Positions 35,205 through 44,796 of a stretch of 64,000 nucleotides of DNA are shown one piece after another. The stretch comes from Saccharicrinis aurantiacus (GTDB lineage Bacteria > Bacteroidota > Bacteroidia > Bacteroidales > Marinilabiliaceae): the NCBI RefSeq assembly GCF_001660705.2, contig NZ_LYBV02000026.1, positions 124,001 through 188,000 on the forward strand, in the 5' to 3' direction. Under the pieces are notes generated by a model, which did not search any database, was not told where the DNA came from, and worked only from the letters and a program-made list of their open reading frames with translations. How positions within the stretch are numbered: position 1 is the first letter of the stretch; the number at the start of each line of letters is the position of its first letter. Position numbers and translations under genes: made by a program.

Positions 35205-37673
35205 GTGAAAATGGAGAGTTATCAATTATTAGAGTTATCAGAGTGGATTGACGGAAAGGTTATTATTAATAATGACCAAAGCATACGATATTTATCTATT
35301 GATAGTAGAACTATTGCTGATGCTGCCAATGCCTTGTTTATTGCCATTAGAGGAGAGCGCAACGATGGGCACCATTTTATAGCTAAGCTCTACGAGCTTG
35401 GGGTTCGTAACTTTATGGTTGATCATACCTTTTTGTATTTTCATAAATGTAAAGAAGCCAACTTTATTATTGTTGATAACTGCGTTGAAGGTTTACAGAG
35501 TTTAGCAAGAGCCAAACGATTAAAAAGTAAGTGCGATGTGGTTGCCATTACAGGTAGTAATGGTAAAACTGTTGTTAAGGAATGGCTCGCTCAAATGGTA
35601 GGTAGCAGCCGTAGACTGGTGCGTTCGCCAAAGAGTTATAATAGCCAAGTGGGGGTTCCTCTTTCCGTTTGGAATTTAACCGAACAGAGTCAGTTGGGCG
35701 TATTTGAGGCTGGTATTTCAGAGCCCAATGAAATGAGTAAGCTCGAGTCTATTATTCAACCAAATATTGGAATTATCACCAATATAGGCTCTGCTCATCG
35801 CGAGAATTTTGAATCGCAAAGTCAAAAACTAAAAGAAAAGATTAAGCTATTTAAAGGTTGTTCCACAATTATTTATTGTGCTGATGATGCTTTAATAGAT
35901 GACGAAATAAATAAAACTTATCCCCTTATCAATAAAGTTACTTGGGGAACATCAGATAACGCTCAAATTAAAGTAAGCACTAAATCTGTTGATGATAGAT
36001 GGAGCTTTAGTTTAACCTACAAAGGTGAGGAGTATTTATTTGATAGCTCTTATACCGATGCTGCTTCAAAGGAAAATTTATTAAATACCATTAGCTGTTT
36101 ATTTGTATTGGGTTATTCTGCAGAGTATATTCAGAGTAATCTTGCAAAGGTAGTTCCTGTTGCCATGCGAATGGAATTAAAAGAGGGTATAAATAATTGT
36201 ATACTGGTAAACGACTCCTACAACTCTGATATATCTTCTCTTTCGCTTTCTCTCGACTTTTTAAGTCAACAAAGTAAGGGAACAAACTCATCCAAAACCT
36301 TAATCTTATCGGATATATACCAGAGTGGATTAACCGATGAAGAAATTTGTAGTAGAATAAACGAATTGTTGCTTAAAAAGGGCGTTTCAAAATTATATGC
36401 AGTGGGGGAAGCCTTGAGCAGAAATGCTACTTGTTTTCAAATGAACGCTCGCTTTTATAATTCTACGGATGTTTTATTGTCAAATGTTACTCAAAACGAC
36501 TTTAATAATGAGGCTATCCTTATTAAGGGATCAAGATCGTTTGAATTTGAAAAGATAACAGCTGCACTAGAACAAAAACATCACGAAACTCGATTAGAGA
36601 TTAATTTAAATGCATTGGTTGATAACTTAAATTTTTATCGAAGTAAACTTCATAAAAATACCAAGGTGTTGGCTATGGTTAAGGCTTTTAGTTACGGGAG
36701 TGGTTCGTTTGAGATTGCAAACGTACTTGAGCATCAGAAAATTGATTATTTGGGAGTGGCTTTTGTTGATGAAGGTGTGGAGCTACGCAAAGCTGGCATA
36801 TCCTTACCAATAATTGTAATGAATCCTGAGGAGAAGAGCTTTTCAACAATGCTACATTATAACTTAGAACCTGAGTTGTATAGTATAAAGGTGGTAAAGT
36901 CGTTTGTTGCGGCCTTACAAAGCGAAGCAATAACCGAATATCCGGTGCACATTAAAATTGATACAGGCATGAATAGGCTAGGCTTCAATAATGAAGATGT
37001 CTGGCTTTTAAATGCTCTGTTGAAGGAATATAGCTTCTTAAAAGTGCAATCCGTATTTTCGCATCTATCAGGCAGTGATTATGAGGCTTTTGATGATTTC
37101 TCAATGCATCAGTTTAATCTATTTGATGCCCTTGTAGCTAAAATTGAAAAAACAATCAATAGAAAAGTAGATAAGCACATACTGAATTCTGCTGGTATTC
37201 TGCGATTTCCGAATCATCAATATGATATGGTTCGCATTGGAATTGGTATGTATGGCATTGGTCCAATAGAATCGCATAAATTAAGTAATGTCATTAAATT
37301 CCGATCTTACATATCTCAAATTAGAAAAGTGCCTAAGGGACAAACCATAGGTTATAACAGACAAGGGAAGTTAGATTACGATTCGGATATTGCCATTGTA
37401 CCAGTTGGCTATGCTGATGGTTTAGATAGGCACCTGGGTAACGGAAAAGGCGCAATGTTAGTTAACGCTCAGTTAGCACCTATTGTGGGTAATATTTGTA
37501 TGGATATGTGTATGCTAGATGTTACAGGTTTAGATGCAAACGAAGGGCAAGAGGTGGAGATATTCGGTCCAAATATCCGAGTTGAAGAAATCGCGAAAAG
37601 CTTAGATACTATACCGTATGAAGTATTTACGGGCATTAGTAGAAGAGTAAATAGGGTATATTATTATGAGTAG
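35205..37673 (+). CDS. Bifunctional MurF ligase / alanine racemase
   Basis: 822 residues: a MurF-type ligase (1 to about 450) fused to alanine racemase (about 459-822). MurF adds D-Ala-D-Ala to UDP-MurNAc-tripeptide; its ATP loop GSNGKT is at 117-122 and EAGISEPNEM and NIGSAHRENF follow. In the racemase part PLP binds K493 in MVKAFSYG; the second catalytic Tyr is in IGYNRQG or nearby GYADGLDR. The fusion couples supply of D-Ala to its use in wall precursor synthesis and is common in Bacteroidetes. The ligase domain is of the divergent 'bifunctional' type, with intact ATP motif. Confidence 0.93.
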   Translation: MKMESYQLLELSEWIDGKVIINNDQSIRYLSIDSRTIADAANALFIAIRGERNDGHHFIAKLYELGVRNFMVDHTFLYFHKCKEANFIIVDNCVEGLQSLARAKRLKSKCDVVAITGSNGKTVVKEWLAQMVGSSRRLVRSPKSYNSQVGVPLSVWNLTEQSQLGVFEAGISEPNEMSKLESIIQPNIGIITNIGSAHRENFESQSQKLKEKIKLFKGCSTIIYCADDALIDDEINKTYPLINKVTWGTSDNAQIKVSTKSVDDRWSFSLTYKGEEYLFDSSYTDAASKENLLNTISCLFVLGYSAEYIQSNLAKVVPVAMRMELKEGINNCILVNDSYNSDISSLSLSLDFLSQQSKGTNSSKTLILSDIYQSGLTDEEICSRINELLLKKGVSKLYAVGEALSRNATCFQMNARFYNSTDVLLSNVTQNDFNNEAILIKGSRSFEFEKITAALEQKHHETRLEINLNALVDNLNFYRSKLHKNTKVLAMVKAFSYGSGSFEIANVLEHQKIDYLGVAFVDEGVELRKAGISLPIIVMNPEEKSFSTMLHYNLEPELYSIKVVKSFVAALQSEAITEYPVHIKIDTGMNRLGFNNEDVWLLNALLKEYSFLKVQSVFSHLSGSDYEAFDDFSMHQFNLFDALVAKIEKTINRKVDKHILNSAGILRFPNHQYDMVRIGIGMYGIGPIESHKLSNVIKFRSYISQIRKVPKGQTIGYNRQGKLDYDSDIAIVPVGYADGLDRHLGNGKGAMLVNAQLAPIVGNICMDMCMLDVTGLDANEGQEVEIFGPNIRVEEIAKSLDTIPYEVFTGISRRVNRVYYYE

Positions 37674-37778
37674 TTATTAAGCAATATCGGTTAATGTAGA
37701 TACTTATTTCTGTCAACATAAAATTTAAAACTTCTAATCGTAAATAGAGAAGAAGTATAGAGAAGTATTTAGTAAACG

Positions 37779-37806
37779 AAAAAAGGAGCTTTAAGCTCCT
37801 TTTTTT
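37779..37806. terminator. Bidirectional terminator
   Basis: Perfect 12-bp stem AAAAAAGGAGCT/AGCTCCTTTTTT with a TTA loop. It lies between the convergent murF-alr and Crp/Fnr genes and works in both directions. Confidence 0.9.
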
Positions 37807-37807
37807 A

Positions 37808-38518
37808 TTATCCTAGTTTCGAAATTCTTTCTAGTTTCTCTGCGTCTAATATTCGAATAATTCTACCATCAACAGTTATTACTTGTTCATTAACAAAAGT
37901 AGATAAAGTCCTGATGGCATTAGAAGTTGTCATATTCGAAAAGTTAGCAAGGTCTTCACGCGATAGGTAAACATTTAATGTTACTCCATCATCTTCCATT
38001 CCGTAAATATCCTTTAATACCAATAAGCTTTCAGCCAATCGCCCCCTAATGTGTTTTTGGGTTAAGGTTACCGTTCTGTATCTCGAAAAGCCTAACTCAC
38101 GTGCTAACGACTCAATAATATTCAAGCTAAATTTAGGGTTCGTTTCCAACAGCTTGTATACAATACTCTTGGGTATATAGAAAATAACACAAGGCTCAAT
38201 AACAACAGCAGAAGCAACATGTGGCCCTCCGGCAAAAAATGCACGATAGCCAATAAAGCTAGTTGGGTTGGCCATACGAACGATTTGATCACGCCCGCCA
38301 AACCCATTTTTATACACCTTTACTTTACCTGAACCCAAGCAAAGCAGCTCATCAGGGGTTTCGCCCTCCTGATAAATCACTTCATTTTTCTTGAACTGAC
38401 GAACAGTGTGATTGTTTAAAACAATCTCCTTCTCTTCATCTGTAAGAACAGAATATAGTTGCGTAATGTCTTCAATTGTAGGTAACTCTACATTGGAATT
38501 CGTAATTTTCTTTGGCAT
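37808..38518 (-). CDS. Crp/Fnr-family transcription regulator
   Basis: 236 residues. An N-terminal cyclic-nucleotide-binding beta-roll (about 15-135, VIYQEGETPDELLCLGSGKVKVYKNG) and a C-terminal winged helix (about 150-225) with YLSREDLANFSNMTTSNAIRTLSTF as the recognition helix-turn-helix. There are no N-terminal Cys residues for an Fe-S cluster, so it is not a canonical Fnr. Ligand unknown. Such regulators in Bacteroidetes often respond to redox or nitrogen-oxide stress. Monocistronic. Confidence 0.88.
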   Translation of the reverse strand: MPKKITNSNVELPTIEDITQLYSVLTDEEKEIVLNNHTVRQFKKNEVIYQEGETPDELLCLGSGKVKVYKNGFGGRDQIVRMANPTSFIGYRAFFAGGPHVASAVVIEPCVIFYIPKSIVYKLLETNPKFSLNIIESLARELGFSRYRTVTLTQKHIRGRLAESLLVLKDIYGMEDDGVTLNVYLSREDLANFSNMTTSNAIRTLSTFVNEQVITVDGRIIRILDAEKLERISKLG

Positions 38519-38560
38519 CTTAAAAATGTGTTTTACAACATCTAATTTCGGCTAAAGTAT

Positions 38561-38609
38561 AAAAAAGCCCTCATATTCCCAAGTAATTAGAAAATATGAG
38601 GACTTTTTT
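38561..38609 (-). terminator. Terminator after the flavodoxin-like gene
   Basis: Stem AAAAAAG-CCTCATATT paired with AATATGAGG-CTTTTTT around a 15-nt loop. On the minus strand it terminates the gene at 38670, just upstream of the Crp/Fnr start. Confidence 0.75.
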
Positions 38610-38669
38610 GTCTGTTTATATATTGTTAATTTGGTGTAACTGGTTATTGGTTAGTGTTTAAATGGTGAT

Positions 38670-39305
38670 TTATCGAATAAAACTTGTCCATTCTTTTTCT
38701 TCCTTTTCAGGTTCTTTAACCGTTGATTTACCAGCTTCAACCAATTTCATTAGCCACGCCATATTTTTGCCAAGTACACGCATAATTTGTACCCCCTCTT
38801 TATCTTCAAGGGCATCACCCGGCTTCGTTCCATGTATTACATTCCAATAGCACGATGTTGGAATTAGCATCTCACAATAGCTGAGGTAATTATTTAGCTC
38901 ATTAAATGTAGGTAACCCGCCCGATCTGCGCACAGCTACAACGCTAGCCCCAACTTTATGCCTAAAAAAAGACTTGTTTGCACCAGCCACGTAAAATGCT
39001 CTATCTAAAAACGATTTAAGATTACCACCAAGCGAAGCATAGTGAACAGGAGAGCCTAGTAAAATACCATCAGCTTCTTTCATTTTCTGAATCCAATAAT
39101 TCACGTCATCTCCTTTTATAATACACTTTTCATCTTGGTTTTTAGCGCACATTCCACAGGCAATACAACTGCTTATAGCTTTGTGTCCCACATGAATCAT
39201 TTCGGTTTCAATACCTTCTTTCTCTAATTCATTAAATACAATGTTAATGGCGTGGTAAGTATTTCCTTTTTTATGAGGACTACCGTTAATGGCTACTACT
39301 TTCAT
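38670..39305 (-). CDS. Flavodoxin-fold NAD(P)H:FMN reductase family protein with Cys-rich insert
   Basis: 211 residues. VVAINGSPHKKGNT is the FMN phosphate-binding loop (about 3-16). The segment SSCIACGMCAKNQDEKC (about 45-61) carries four Cys, as in the iron-sulphur-flavoprotein-like subset of flavodoxin-fold reductases. GSPVHYASLGGNLKSFLDR binds the isoalloxazine ring. Probably a cytoplasmic redox enzyme; partner unknown. Monocistronic, with copy D of the interspersed repeat upstream. Confidence 0.83.
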   Translation of the reverse strand: MKVVAINGSPHKKGNTYHAINIVFNELEKEGIETEMIHVGHKAISSCIACGMCAKNQDEKCIIKGDDVNYWIQKMKEADGILLGSPVHYASLGGNLKSFLDRAFYVAGANKSFFRHKVGASVVAVRRSGGLPTFNELNNYLSYCEMLIPTSCYWNVIHGTKPGDALEDKEGVQIMRVLGKNMAWLMKLVEAGKSTVKEPEKEEKEWTSFIR

Positions 39306-39348
39306 AATAAAAAAAATTATCTGAATGTTTATACTATTTAACTTTAAT

Positions 39349-39433
39349 GGGCTTCCCTGCGGGCCGGGCTATACACTATATCTTTGCTTCGCCATAATGG
39401 GCTCACAAAGGATGCCGTTTCTATCCCTAAGCC
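39349..39433 (+). repeat. Interspersed structured repeat, copy D
   Basis: Same element as at 6693 in the same orientation; 5' end slightly shorter (starts TGGGCTTCCC), with ACACTATATC where the others have CGCTATATC. It lies in the 229-bp gap between nadE and the flavodoxin-like gene, next to the nadE terminator. Confidence 0.85.
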
Positions 39434-39445
39434 AGTATGACCGCT

Positions 39446-39486
39446 CAAAAAAGGCCGAACTAACATGAAAGATGTAAGTTCGGCCT
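39446..39486 (-). terminator. Terminator of nadE
   Basis: A 15-bp stem with one mismatch, AGGCCGAACTNACAT/ATGTNAGTTCGGCCT, followed by six T on the minus strand. Confidence 0.88.
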
Positions 39487-39534
39487 AATATATTTTTTAA
39501 GCAAATTCTAAATTGGCTTCTTAGTAAATCAATT

Positions 39535-41184
39535 TTATATTTTGCTTACCAAAGGAATTCGTCTTCCCAAGCCAAAAGCCTTTGACGATACCCTAATAAT
39601 TGGTGGAGTTTGAAAACGTTTATATTCGTTTCTATTAACCAAACTCACCGCTTTTAGTACTGTTTCGGCATCAAAACCTTGCGCTATTATTTTTTCTGGC
39701 GATTCATTTTTCTCAATATAATTGAATAAAATGTTGTCTAAAACATCATAATCAGGTAACGAATCAGAATCTTTTTGATCAGGTCTTAATTCCGCTGATG
39801 GTGGTTTTACAATGGTGTTTTCAGGAATTACCTCACCATCTTTATTCATATATCTAGCAAGGTCAAACACATCCGTTTTATATACATCCCCAATTACAGA
39901 CATACCGCCGTTCATATCGCCGTATAAGGTACCATAACCCACAGCAGCCTCACTTTTGTTAGAAGTATTTAATAATATATGCCCGAATTTATTAGAGAGC
40001 GCCATTAATAAAGTTCCTCTGATACGTGCCTGAATATTTTCTTCTGTAACGTCAGGTTTCTGACCTTCGAAAACATCACTAAGCGTTCCTTCGTATGCAT
40101 CCACAATCCCTTTAATAGGAACTATGTCGTACTGAATTCCAAGGTTTTTAGCCAAGTCTTCAGCATCTTTAATAGAATGATCAGATGAATATTTAGAAGG
40201 CAATAAAAGTACTCTTACATTTTCAGCACCCAAAGCTCTAGCTGCAATAACAACCGTAACTGCTGAATCAATACCACCCGATAGGCCTAAAGTAGCTTGT
40301 TTAAAGCCCATCTTGTTAAAGTAATCTTTCACTCCAAGAACCAAGGCATCGTGAATTAACGCTAATTTGTCGTATTCCTTAACCTCAATAGTTGTGTTGT
40401 CTTCAATTTTATCGAGTTCGCAATATTGTAAGTCCTCGGCAAAAGCCGCAAGTTCTTTAACCACCTTGCCTTCACTATTTACTACCAAAGAGCTTCCATC
40501 AAAAACCAATTCGGTATTGGCTCCAATCTGGTTTACATATACAATTGGAATATGATTCTTCTTTGCCTTATTGCTAATAATCTGCTGGCGAATTTCTCCT
40601 TGGTTATACGAGAACGGAGAAGCCGCAATGTTAATTACCAAATCAGGCTCTAAGTTCATAAGCTCCTTCATTGGCGATTTAGTGTATAGCTTACTTTTTG
40701 CGAATGAATTTGCAACAGGCTGTTCGTCCCACAAATCTTCACAAATAGTAATAGCTAGCTTTTTTCCCTTGTATGAAATTGTTCTGTAACTGCTATTGGG
40801 TTGAAAATAGCGATACTCATCAAATACATCGTAGTTTGGTAGTAGGGTTTTGTGTTGTATACCCTCGACAACACCCTCGTGAAGAAAAAATGCAGAATTG
40901 AATAAGTTTTTTCCTTTGGTTTCAGGGTTAATACTTGGCCCTCCTACAATTGCAGCTATCCCAATACATTGTTGTGCAATAATTTCTATTTGCTCAATAC
41001 ATTGTTGCACAAACTCTTCTCTTTCGAGTAAGTCGAGTGGGGGATATCCGCAAACCGACAATTCAGAGAATACAACCAAATCGGTATTGTTCTCTTTTGC
41101 AGTTTTGATAGTACTCAGTATCTTTTCAGTGTTTTTAGCAAAATTACCTACATGGTAATTTAGTTGTGCTAAGGCTATTTTCAT
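39535..41184 (-). CDS. nadE: Glutamine-dependent NAD+ synthetase
   Basis: 549 residues. The N-terminal nitrilase-type glutaminase (1 to about 260) has the Glu-Lys-Cys triad E41 (FSELSVCG), K112 and C148 (TICEDLW). The C-terminal ATP-pyrophosphatase (about 275-549) carries the P-loop SGGIDS at 302-307 and the NTSNKSEAAVGYGTLYGD block. It amidates nicotinate adenine dinucleotide to NAD+, with ammonia from glutamine channelled between domains. Complete and of normal length. A terminator follows. Confidence 0.97.
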   Translation of the reverse strand: MKIALAQLNYHVGNFAKNTEKILSTIKTAKENNTDLVVFSELSVCGYPPLDLLEREEFVQQCIEQIEIIAQQCIGIAAIVGGPSINPETKGKNLFNSAFFLHEGVVEGIQHKTLLPNYDVFDEYRYFQPNSSYRTISYKGKKLAITICEDLWDEQPVANSFAKSKLYTKSPMKELMNLEPDLVINIAASPFSYNQGEIRQQIISNKAKKNHIPIVYVNQIGANTELVFDGSSLVVNSEGKVVKELAAFAEDLQYCELDKIEDNTTIEVKEYDKLALIHDALVLGVKDYFNKMGFKQATLGLSGGIDSAVTVVIAARALGAENVRVLLLPSKYSSDHSIKDAEDLAKNLGIQYDIVPIKGIVDAYEGTLSDVFEGQKPDVTEENIQARIRGTLLMALSNKFGHILLNTSNKSEAAVGYGTLYGDMNGGMSVIGDVYKTDVFDLARYMNKDGEVIPENTIVKPPSAELRPDQKDSDSLPDYDVLDNILFNYIEKNESPEKIIAQGFDAETVLKAVSLVNRNEYKRFQTPPIIRVSSKAFGLGRRIPLVSKI

Positions 41185-41231
41185 TTTAAATAAATGTAAT
41201 TGTTATGTACTTGCCAGCTTTTAATTGGCGA

Positions 41232-41888
41232 TTAAAAGATAAGGGCTAATTGAAATACCAGTCTGTTAAGAACCGTTTTATCATCAAAGTCTTTATTCTT
41301 GGTAATGTCGTTAAATCCTTGGTTGTAATGCATTCCGAACGAAAGGTAACTGTTTCCTCCAAGCGAATATTGCATGCCGCCTCCAAAATGATACGATCCA
41401 AATAAATCACGAACTTCGTTTGATAAGCTGTTACCTGAACCATCATTAGTTTTTACATTAATATTGGCTGATAAGCCAAAAACACCATAAAAACTAGTGC
41501 GTTGTTGATCGTTGGTTTGTAGTTTTAAGCTCAAAGGGATTTCTAAATATTTTAATCGATATTCTAACGATTCTCCTGGTTCTAATTCTGTAGGTTTTCC
41601 TCCAATGGTAAAATCACCACCTTCAATATATTTTAATGTACCACCTGTGGTATTAATGGTAAGACCAGTAGAAATGGCGTAATTAGGAGCAAAAAACTTA
41701 TCCATTACTACTCCAAAATTGTAGCCAAAAGAACTTCCATTTCCATCTACATCTGCGTGGTCTGATTTTAACCAACTAATTTGCGGACTTAATGCAAATG
41801 CAAACCTAAGGTCCGATTCGCGTTGTGTTTGAGCACAGATGGCATTTGTTATCAATATAAATAAAGCTGCAAAAAGTAATTTTCTCAT
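41232..41888 (-). CDS. Outer-membrane beta-barrel (PorT-like/OMP_b-brl) protein
   Basis: 218 residues. Signal peptide (MRKLLFAALFILITNAICAQ), then barrel strands with alternating pattern and turns: FALSPQISWLKSDH, GYNFGVVMDKFFAPNYAISTGLTIN, YLEIPLSLKLQTN, TSFYGVFGLSANINV, GGGMQYSLGGNSYLSFGMHYNQGF and the C-terminal strand VFQLALIF. It resembles the 'porin family' or outer-membrane beta-barrel domains around PorT. It lies 47 nt upstream of nadE on the same strand. Role unknown. Confidence 0.78.
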   Translation of the reverse strand: MRKLLFAALFILITNAICAQTQRESDLRFAFALSPQISWLKSDHADVDGNGSSFGYNFGVVMDKFFAPNYAISTGLTINTTGGTLKYIEGGDFTIGGKPTELEPGESLEYRLKYLEIPLSLKLQTNDQQRTSFYGVFGLSANINVKTNDGSGNSLSNEVRDLFGSYHFGGGMQYSLGGNSYLSFGMHYNQGFNDITKNKDFDDKTVLNRLVFQLALIF

Positions 41889-42076
41889 GATGTAATATAA
41901 TTTCTAAGCAATGTTTAGATAAATTGTTGTTTAGTTCAAGTGTTCTTGGTATTAAAACAGATGATTTAATATGTACTGATATCTCTTGTAGTACAAAATA
42001 ATTGTTTAATAATTATACCGCAAACATAATTAAAATCTGTGATAGTATCAGCTTAATGATATAGCTTAAGCTAGGC

Positions 42077-43051
42077 TTAGTCCTTAATTTTTTGAGTATT
42101 CCTCTCTTCTTTTTGAGCAATAAAACTAATTATAACTAACTGTATAGAATGATATATCATGATGGGCACAATAAAAACTCCTTGGGATGGTATATCTTTA
42201 AATAGCACTTTTGCCATTACAGAACCATGAACCAATGATTTTTTTGAACCGCAGAAAGATGCTGTAATTCTATCTTCTCTGCTGAATCCCAGTTTAAGTG
42301 CCACATAATTGCTGATGAAATATACCATTATAAAAATACCAATGGTGATGATAAGGGTATATATAATGTAGCTTACTTTAAAGTTGCCAAAAATATTAGA
42401 TGAAAATGAATTGCTAAAGCTGTGGTAAACTATTGTGAGTATTACTGATTTATCAAATAAAGTCAATGCTCTTTTATTGTTTTGAGCAATATGTCCCAAG
42501 CGTTTATTTAAAACTAAGCCAATGCATACGGGCAATATAATTTTTAATATCAAGCTTACTACACTATCTGTAATGCTAAACTGATGATCACTGGTAGTCA
42601 TAAAAATGGCAACCCACAAGGGTGTGATAATTACGCCTAACAAACCCGATAAACTCGCATTGAAAATGGCTGCCGGAATATTTCCTTTTGCAATTGATAC
42701 CATTACAACTGATGAAGAAACGGTTGAGGGCAACGCAGCCATAAAGAATAGTGCCATCCAAAGTATTTGCAAATCAGAATTACTTACCAAGGGAAGTAAA
42801 CACAATATCAGTAAAGGGAATAATAAAAAGGTAGTGGCCTGTATTAAAATGTGGAGTTTATAGTTTGCCAAACCCATTTTCATTTCTTTAGGGCTAAGTT
42901 TTAAACCATAAAACAGAAATATTAAAGAAATACCAATGTCGGTAATGGTTTCTAGATTTGTGTTTATTGTATGATCAGAGATGGGTATAAACCAAGCAAA
43001 TACAATTACACAAATGAGTGCTATAATAAAACCGTCTATCTTTTTTAGCAT
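42077..43051 (-). CDS. Bile acid:sodium symporter (BASS/SBF-like, YfeH-type) family transporter
   Basis: 324 residues with ten predicted membrane helices. The family is recognised from the early FLFYGLKLSPKEM segment, the MAALPSTVSSSVVMVSIAKGNIPAAIFNASLSGLLGVIITP stretch, and the second-half repeat RITASFCGSKKSLVHGSVMA. It is a sodium-coupled importer of organic anions; the YfeH subtype has unknown substrate. Short charged C-terminal tail (QKEERNTQKIKD). Monocistronic, divergent from gldB. Confidence 0.85.
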   Translation of the reverse strand: MLKKIDGFIIALICVIVFAWFIPISDHTINTNLETITDIGISLIFLFYGLKLSPKEMKMGLANYKLHILIQATTFLLFPLLILCLLPLVSNSDLQILWMALFFMAALPSTVSSSVVMVSIAKGNIPAAIFNASLSGLLGVIITPLWVAIFMTTSDHQFSITDSVVSLILKIILPVCIGLVLNKRLGHIAQNNKRALTLFDKSVILTIVYHSFSNSFSSNIFGNFKVSYIIYTLIITIGIFIMVYFISNYVALKLGFSREDRITASFCGSKKSLVHGSVMAKVLFKDIPSQGVFIVPIMIYHSIQLVIISFIAQKEERNTQKIKD

Positions 43052-43134
43052 TAGGGATATCTTTGATTACAAAAATAAAATAATCTATTTCCGAGATCGC
43101 TATATCGGCAAATAAAAATGTCGGATAAAATATT

Positions 43135-43142
43135 TAAGTTTG
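43135..43142 (+). promoter_or_regulatory. Promoter -7 box of gldB
   Basis: TAAGTTTG fits TAnnTTTG and lies 25 nt before the ATG at 43168. Confidence 0.45.
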
Positions 43143-43167
43143 GACTTCAAACAACTTCAATAAAAAT

Positions 43168-44190
43168 GTGCCCATGTTATTAAATAAAATATCATCAAAA
43201 TACTTATTGCTTGCCCTAATTATGATGGTTTTGTTCTCGTGTAATTCAGATAATACGCCTGATGTATCTAATATTAATGCCGATGTTAATATTATAGAGT
43301 TTTATAAGGAGTTTGATGCTATGGATTCTTCAAACGTAGAAAGTTCTTTGGCTACACTGAACGAGAAATATCCTGTTTTTATGGATGCTTACTGTCAGCG
43401 TATTGTAAAATCGGGACCGCTAAATGGTGCTGATTATGCAAAACGAGTTTTAGCATTTGTTGATTATGATGCGAATAAGGATATCATTGATTCGGCGCAA
43501 CATGTATTTGTTGATCATAAAGATTTTTCGGCCCAGCTGAGCCAAGCTTTTAAATATTACAAATATTATTTCCCGGAGAATGAAGTGCCTGATATTTATT
43601 TGATGGTATCTGGCTTTAGCCAATCTATTGCCGTTGATATGGATTGGGTAGGGGTGAGTATTGAAAAGTATTTAGGGGCAGACTGCATCTTTTATGAGTG
43701 GTTAGAGATTCCAAAATATTTAAGAGTGGGCATGATAAAAGAAAAAATGGCACCTGATGTTCTTCGAGCAATGGGGCTCACTTTGTATCCTGAGCGTAAT
43801 GTGAATGATGATGTAATTAGTAATATGATTTATCAGGGTAAGATCAAGTATTTTGTGAAGAAGATGTTCCCAAAGCTAGAGAATACTTTACTTTTTGATT
43901 ATTCAAAGGATCAACTGCGATGGGCAGAAAAAACAGAGAAAGATACTTGGGCCGCAATTGTTGAATGGAAGCATTTGTTTAACGATGAGCGAATGACAAT
44001 TCAGAAATATACTGGCGATGCACCTTTTTCAGCTCATTTTGGAAGCGATTCAGCCCCACGTATTGGCGAGTACCTAGGATATCAGATTATACAATCGTAT
44101 ATGAAGAACAATCCGGATGTTAGCCTCAAAGAATTAATGGAGAACAATGATGGACGTAAAATATTAGCGGCATCAAAATACAGACCATAG
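43168..44190 (+). CDS. gldB: Gliding-motility lipoprotein GldB
   Basis: 340 residues. Lipobox LFSC gives Cys25. The sequence VNIIEFYKEFDAMD...LNEKYPVFMDAYC and DIYLMVSGFSQSIAVDMDWVGVSIEKYLG matches the GldB family, a lipoprotein needed for Bacteroidetes gliding and protein secretion. The C-terminal part (about 240-340) resembles a predicted Zn-independent peptidase-like fold. Whether this organism glides cannot be told; GldB also occurs in non-gliding species. The folate gene begins 15 nt later, so both are in one transcript. Confidence 0.85.
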   Translation: MPMLLNKISSKYLLLALIMMVLFSCNSDNTPDVSNINADVNIIEFYKEFDAMDSSNVESSLATLNEKYPVFMDAYCQRIVKSGPLNGADYAKRVLAFVDYDANKDIIDSAQHVFVDHKDFSAQLSQAFKYYKYYFPENEVPDIYLMVSGFSQSIAVDMDWVGVSIEKYLGADCIFYEWLEIPKYLRVGMIKEKMAPDVLRAMGLTLYPERNVNDDVISNMIYQGKIKYFVKKMFPKLENTLLFDYSKDQLRWAEKTEKDTWAAIVEWKHLFNDERMTIQKYTGDAPFSAHFGSDSAPRIGEYLGYQIIQSYMKNNPDVSLKELMENNDGRKILAASKYRP

Positions 44191-44205
44191 TGTAATACAT
44201 AGTCC

Positions 44206-44736
44206 ATGAATAAAAGGTTTCTTAGAGAAGACATTGCAACGCAAAAGAAAACGTTATCAAACAAGGATAAGGAAAACGCTTCTCGGTCCGTTTTTGCCGA
44301 CTTAGAGCGTATGTCATTATTTGGTTCGGCTAAAAATATTCTATGCTATTGGTCGTTGAACGATGAATTAGGAACGCATGCCTTTATTCAAAAGTGGTTT
44401 CACGATAAAGTAATTTACCTTCCGGTTGTAAATGGCGCTAAAGTTGATTTAATACAATTTACAGGCTTAGATAAAATGCGCAGTGGTGCTTATAATATAC
44501 TTGAGCCTATTGGCGATGTTTTTAGCAATTTAGAAACCATTAATTTAGCCATTGTTCCGGGTGTAGCATTTTCTGATAATGGCGACCGAATGGGCAGGGG
44601 AGGTGGTTATTACGACCGTCTGTTGCCTCACTTGGTAAATGCTTATAAAATAGGGGTAGGCTATCAATTACAAAGGCGAAACCCTATACCAATAGAGCCG
44701 CATGATGTTAAGTTAGATCAGGTTTTGTTTGGCTAA
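44206..44736 (+). CDS. 5-formyltetrahydrofolate cyclo-ligase
   Basis: 176 residues. It converts 5-formyl-THF to 5,10-methenyl-THF with ATP. Visible motifs are the N-terminal MNKRFLREDIATQKKTL, YLPVVNG and VPGVAFSDNGDRMGRGGGYYDRLLP, the last containing the GRGGGYYD ATP/substrate loop (about 130-137). Length is normal. Co-transcribed with gldB, terminated by the hairpin at 44741. Confidence 0.92.
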   Translation: MNKRFLREDIATQKKTLSNKDKENASRSVFADLERMSLFGSAKNILCYWSLNDELGTHAFIQKWFHDKVIYLPVVNGAKVDLIQFTGLDKMRSGAYNILEPIGDVFSNLETINLAIVPGVAFSDNGDRMGRGGGYYDRLLPHLVNAYKIGVGYQLQRRNPIPIEPHDVKLDQVLFG

Positions 44737-44740
44737 GACA

Positions 44741-44778
44741 TAAAAAAACTCCATCTCGTAAGAAATGGAGTTTTTTTA
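44741..44778. terminator. Bidirectional terminator between folate gene and ferredoxin
   Basis: 14-bp stem TAAAAAAACTCCAT/ATGGAGTTTTTTTA with a 10-nt loop. T tracts on both strands allow it to serve both convergent genes. Confidence 0.9.
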
Positions 44779-44796
44779 TTTTTTTGTTTGGTGCAA

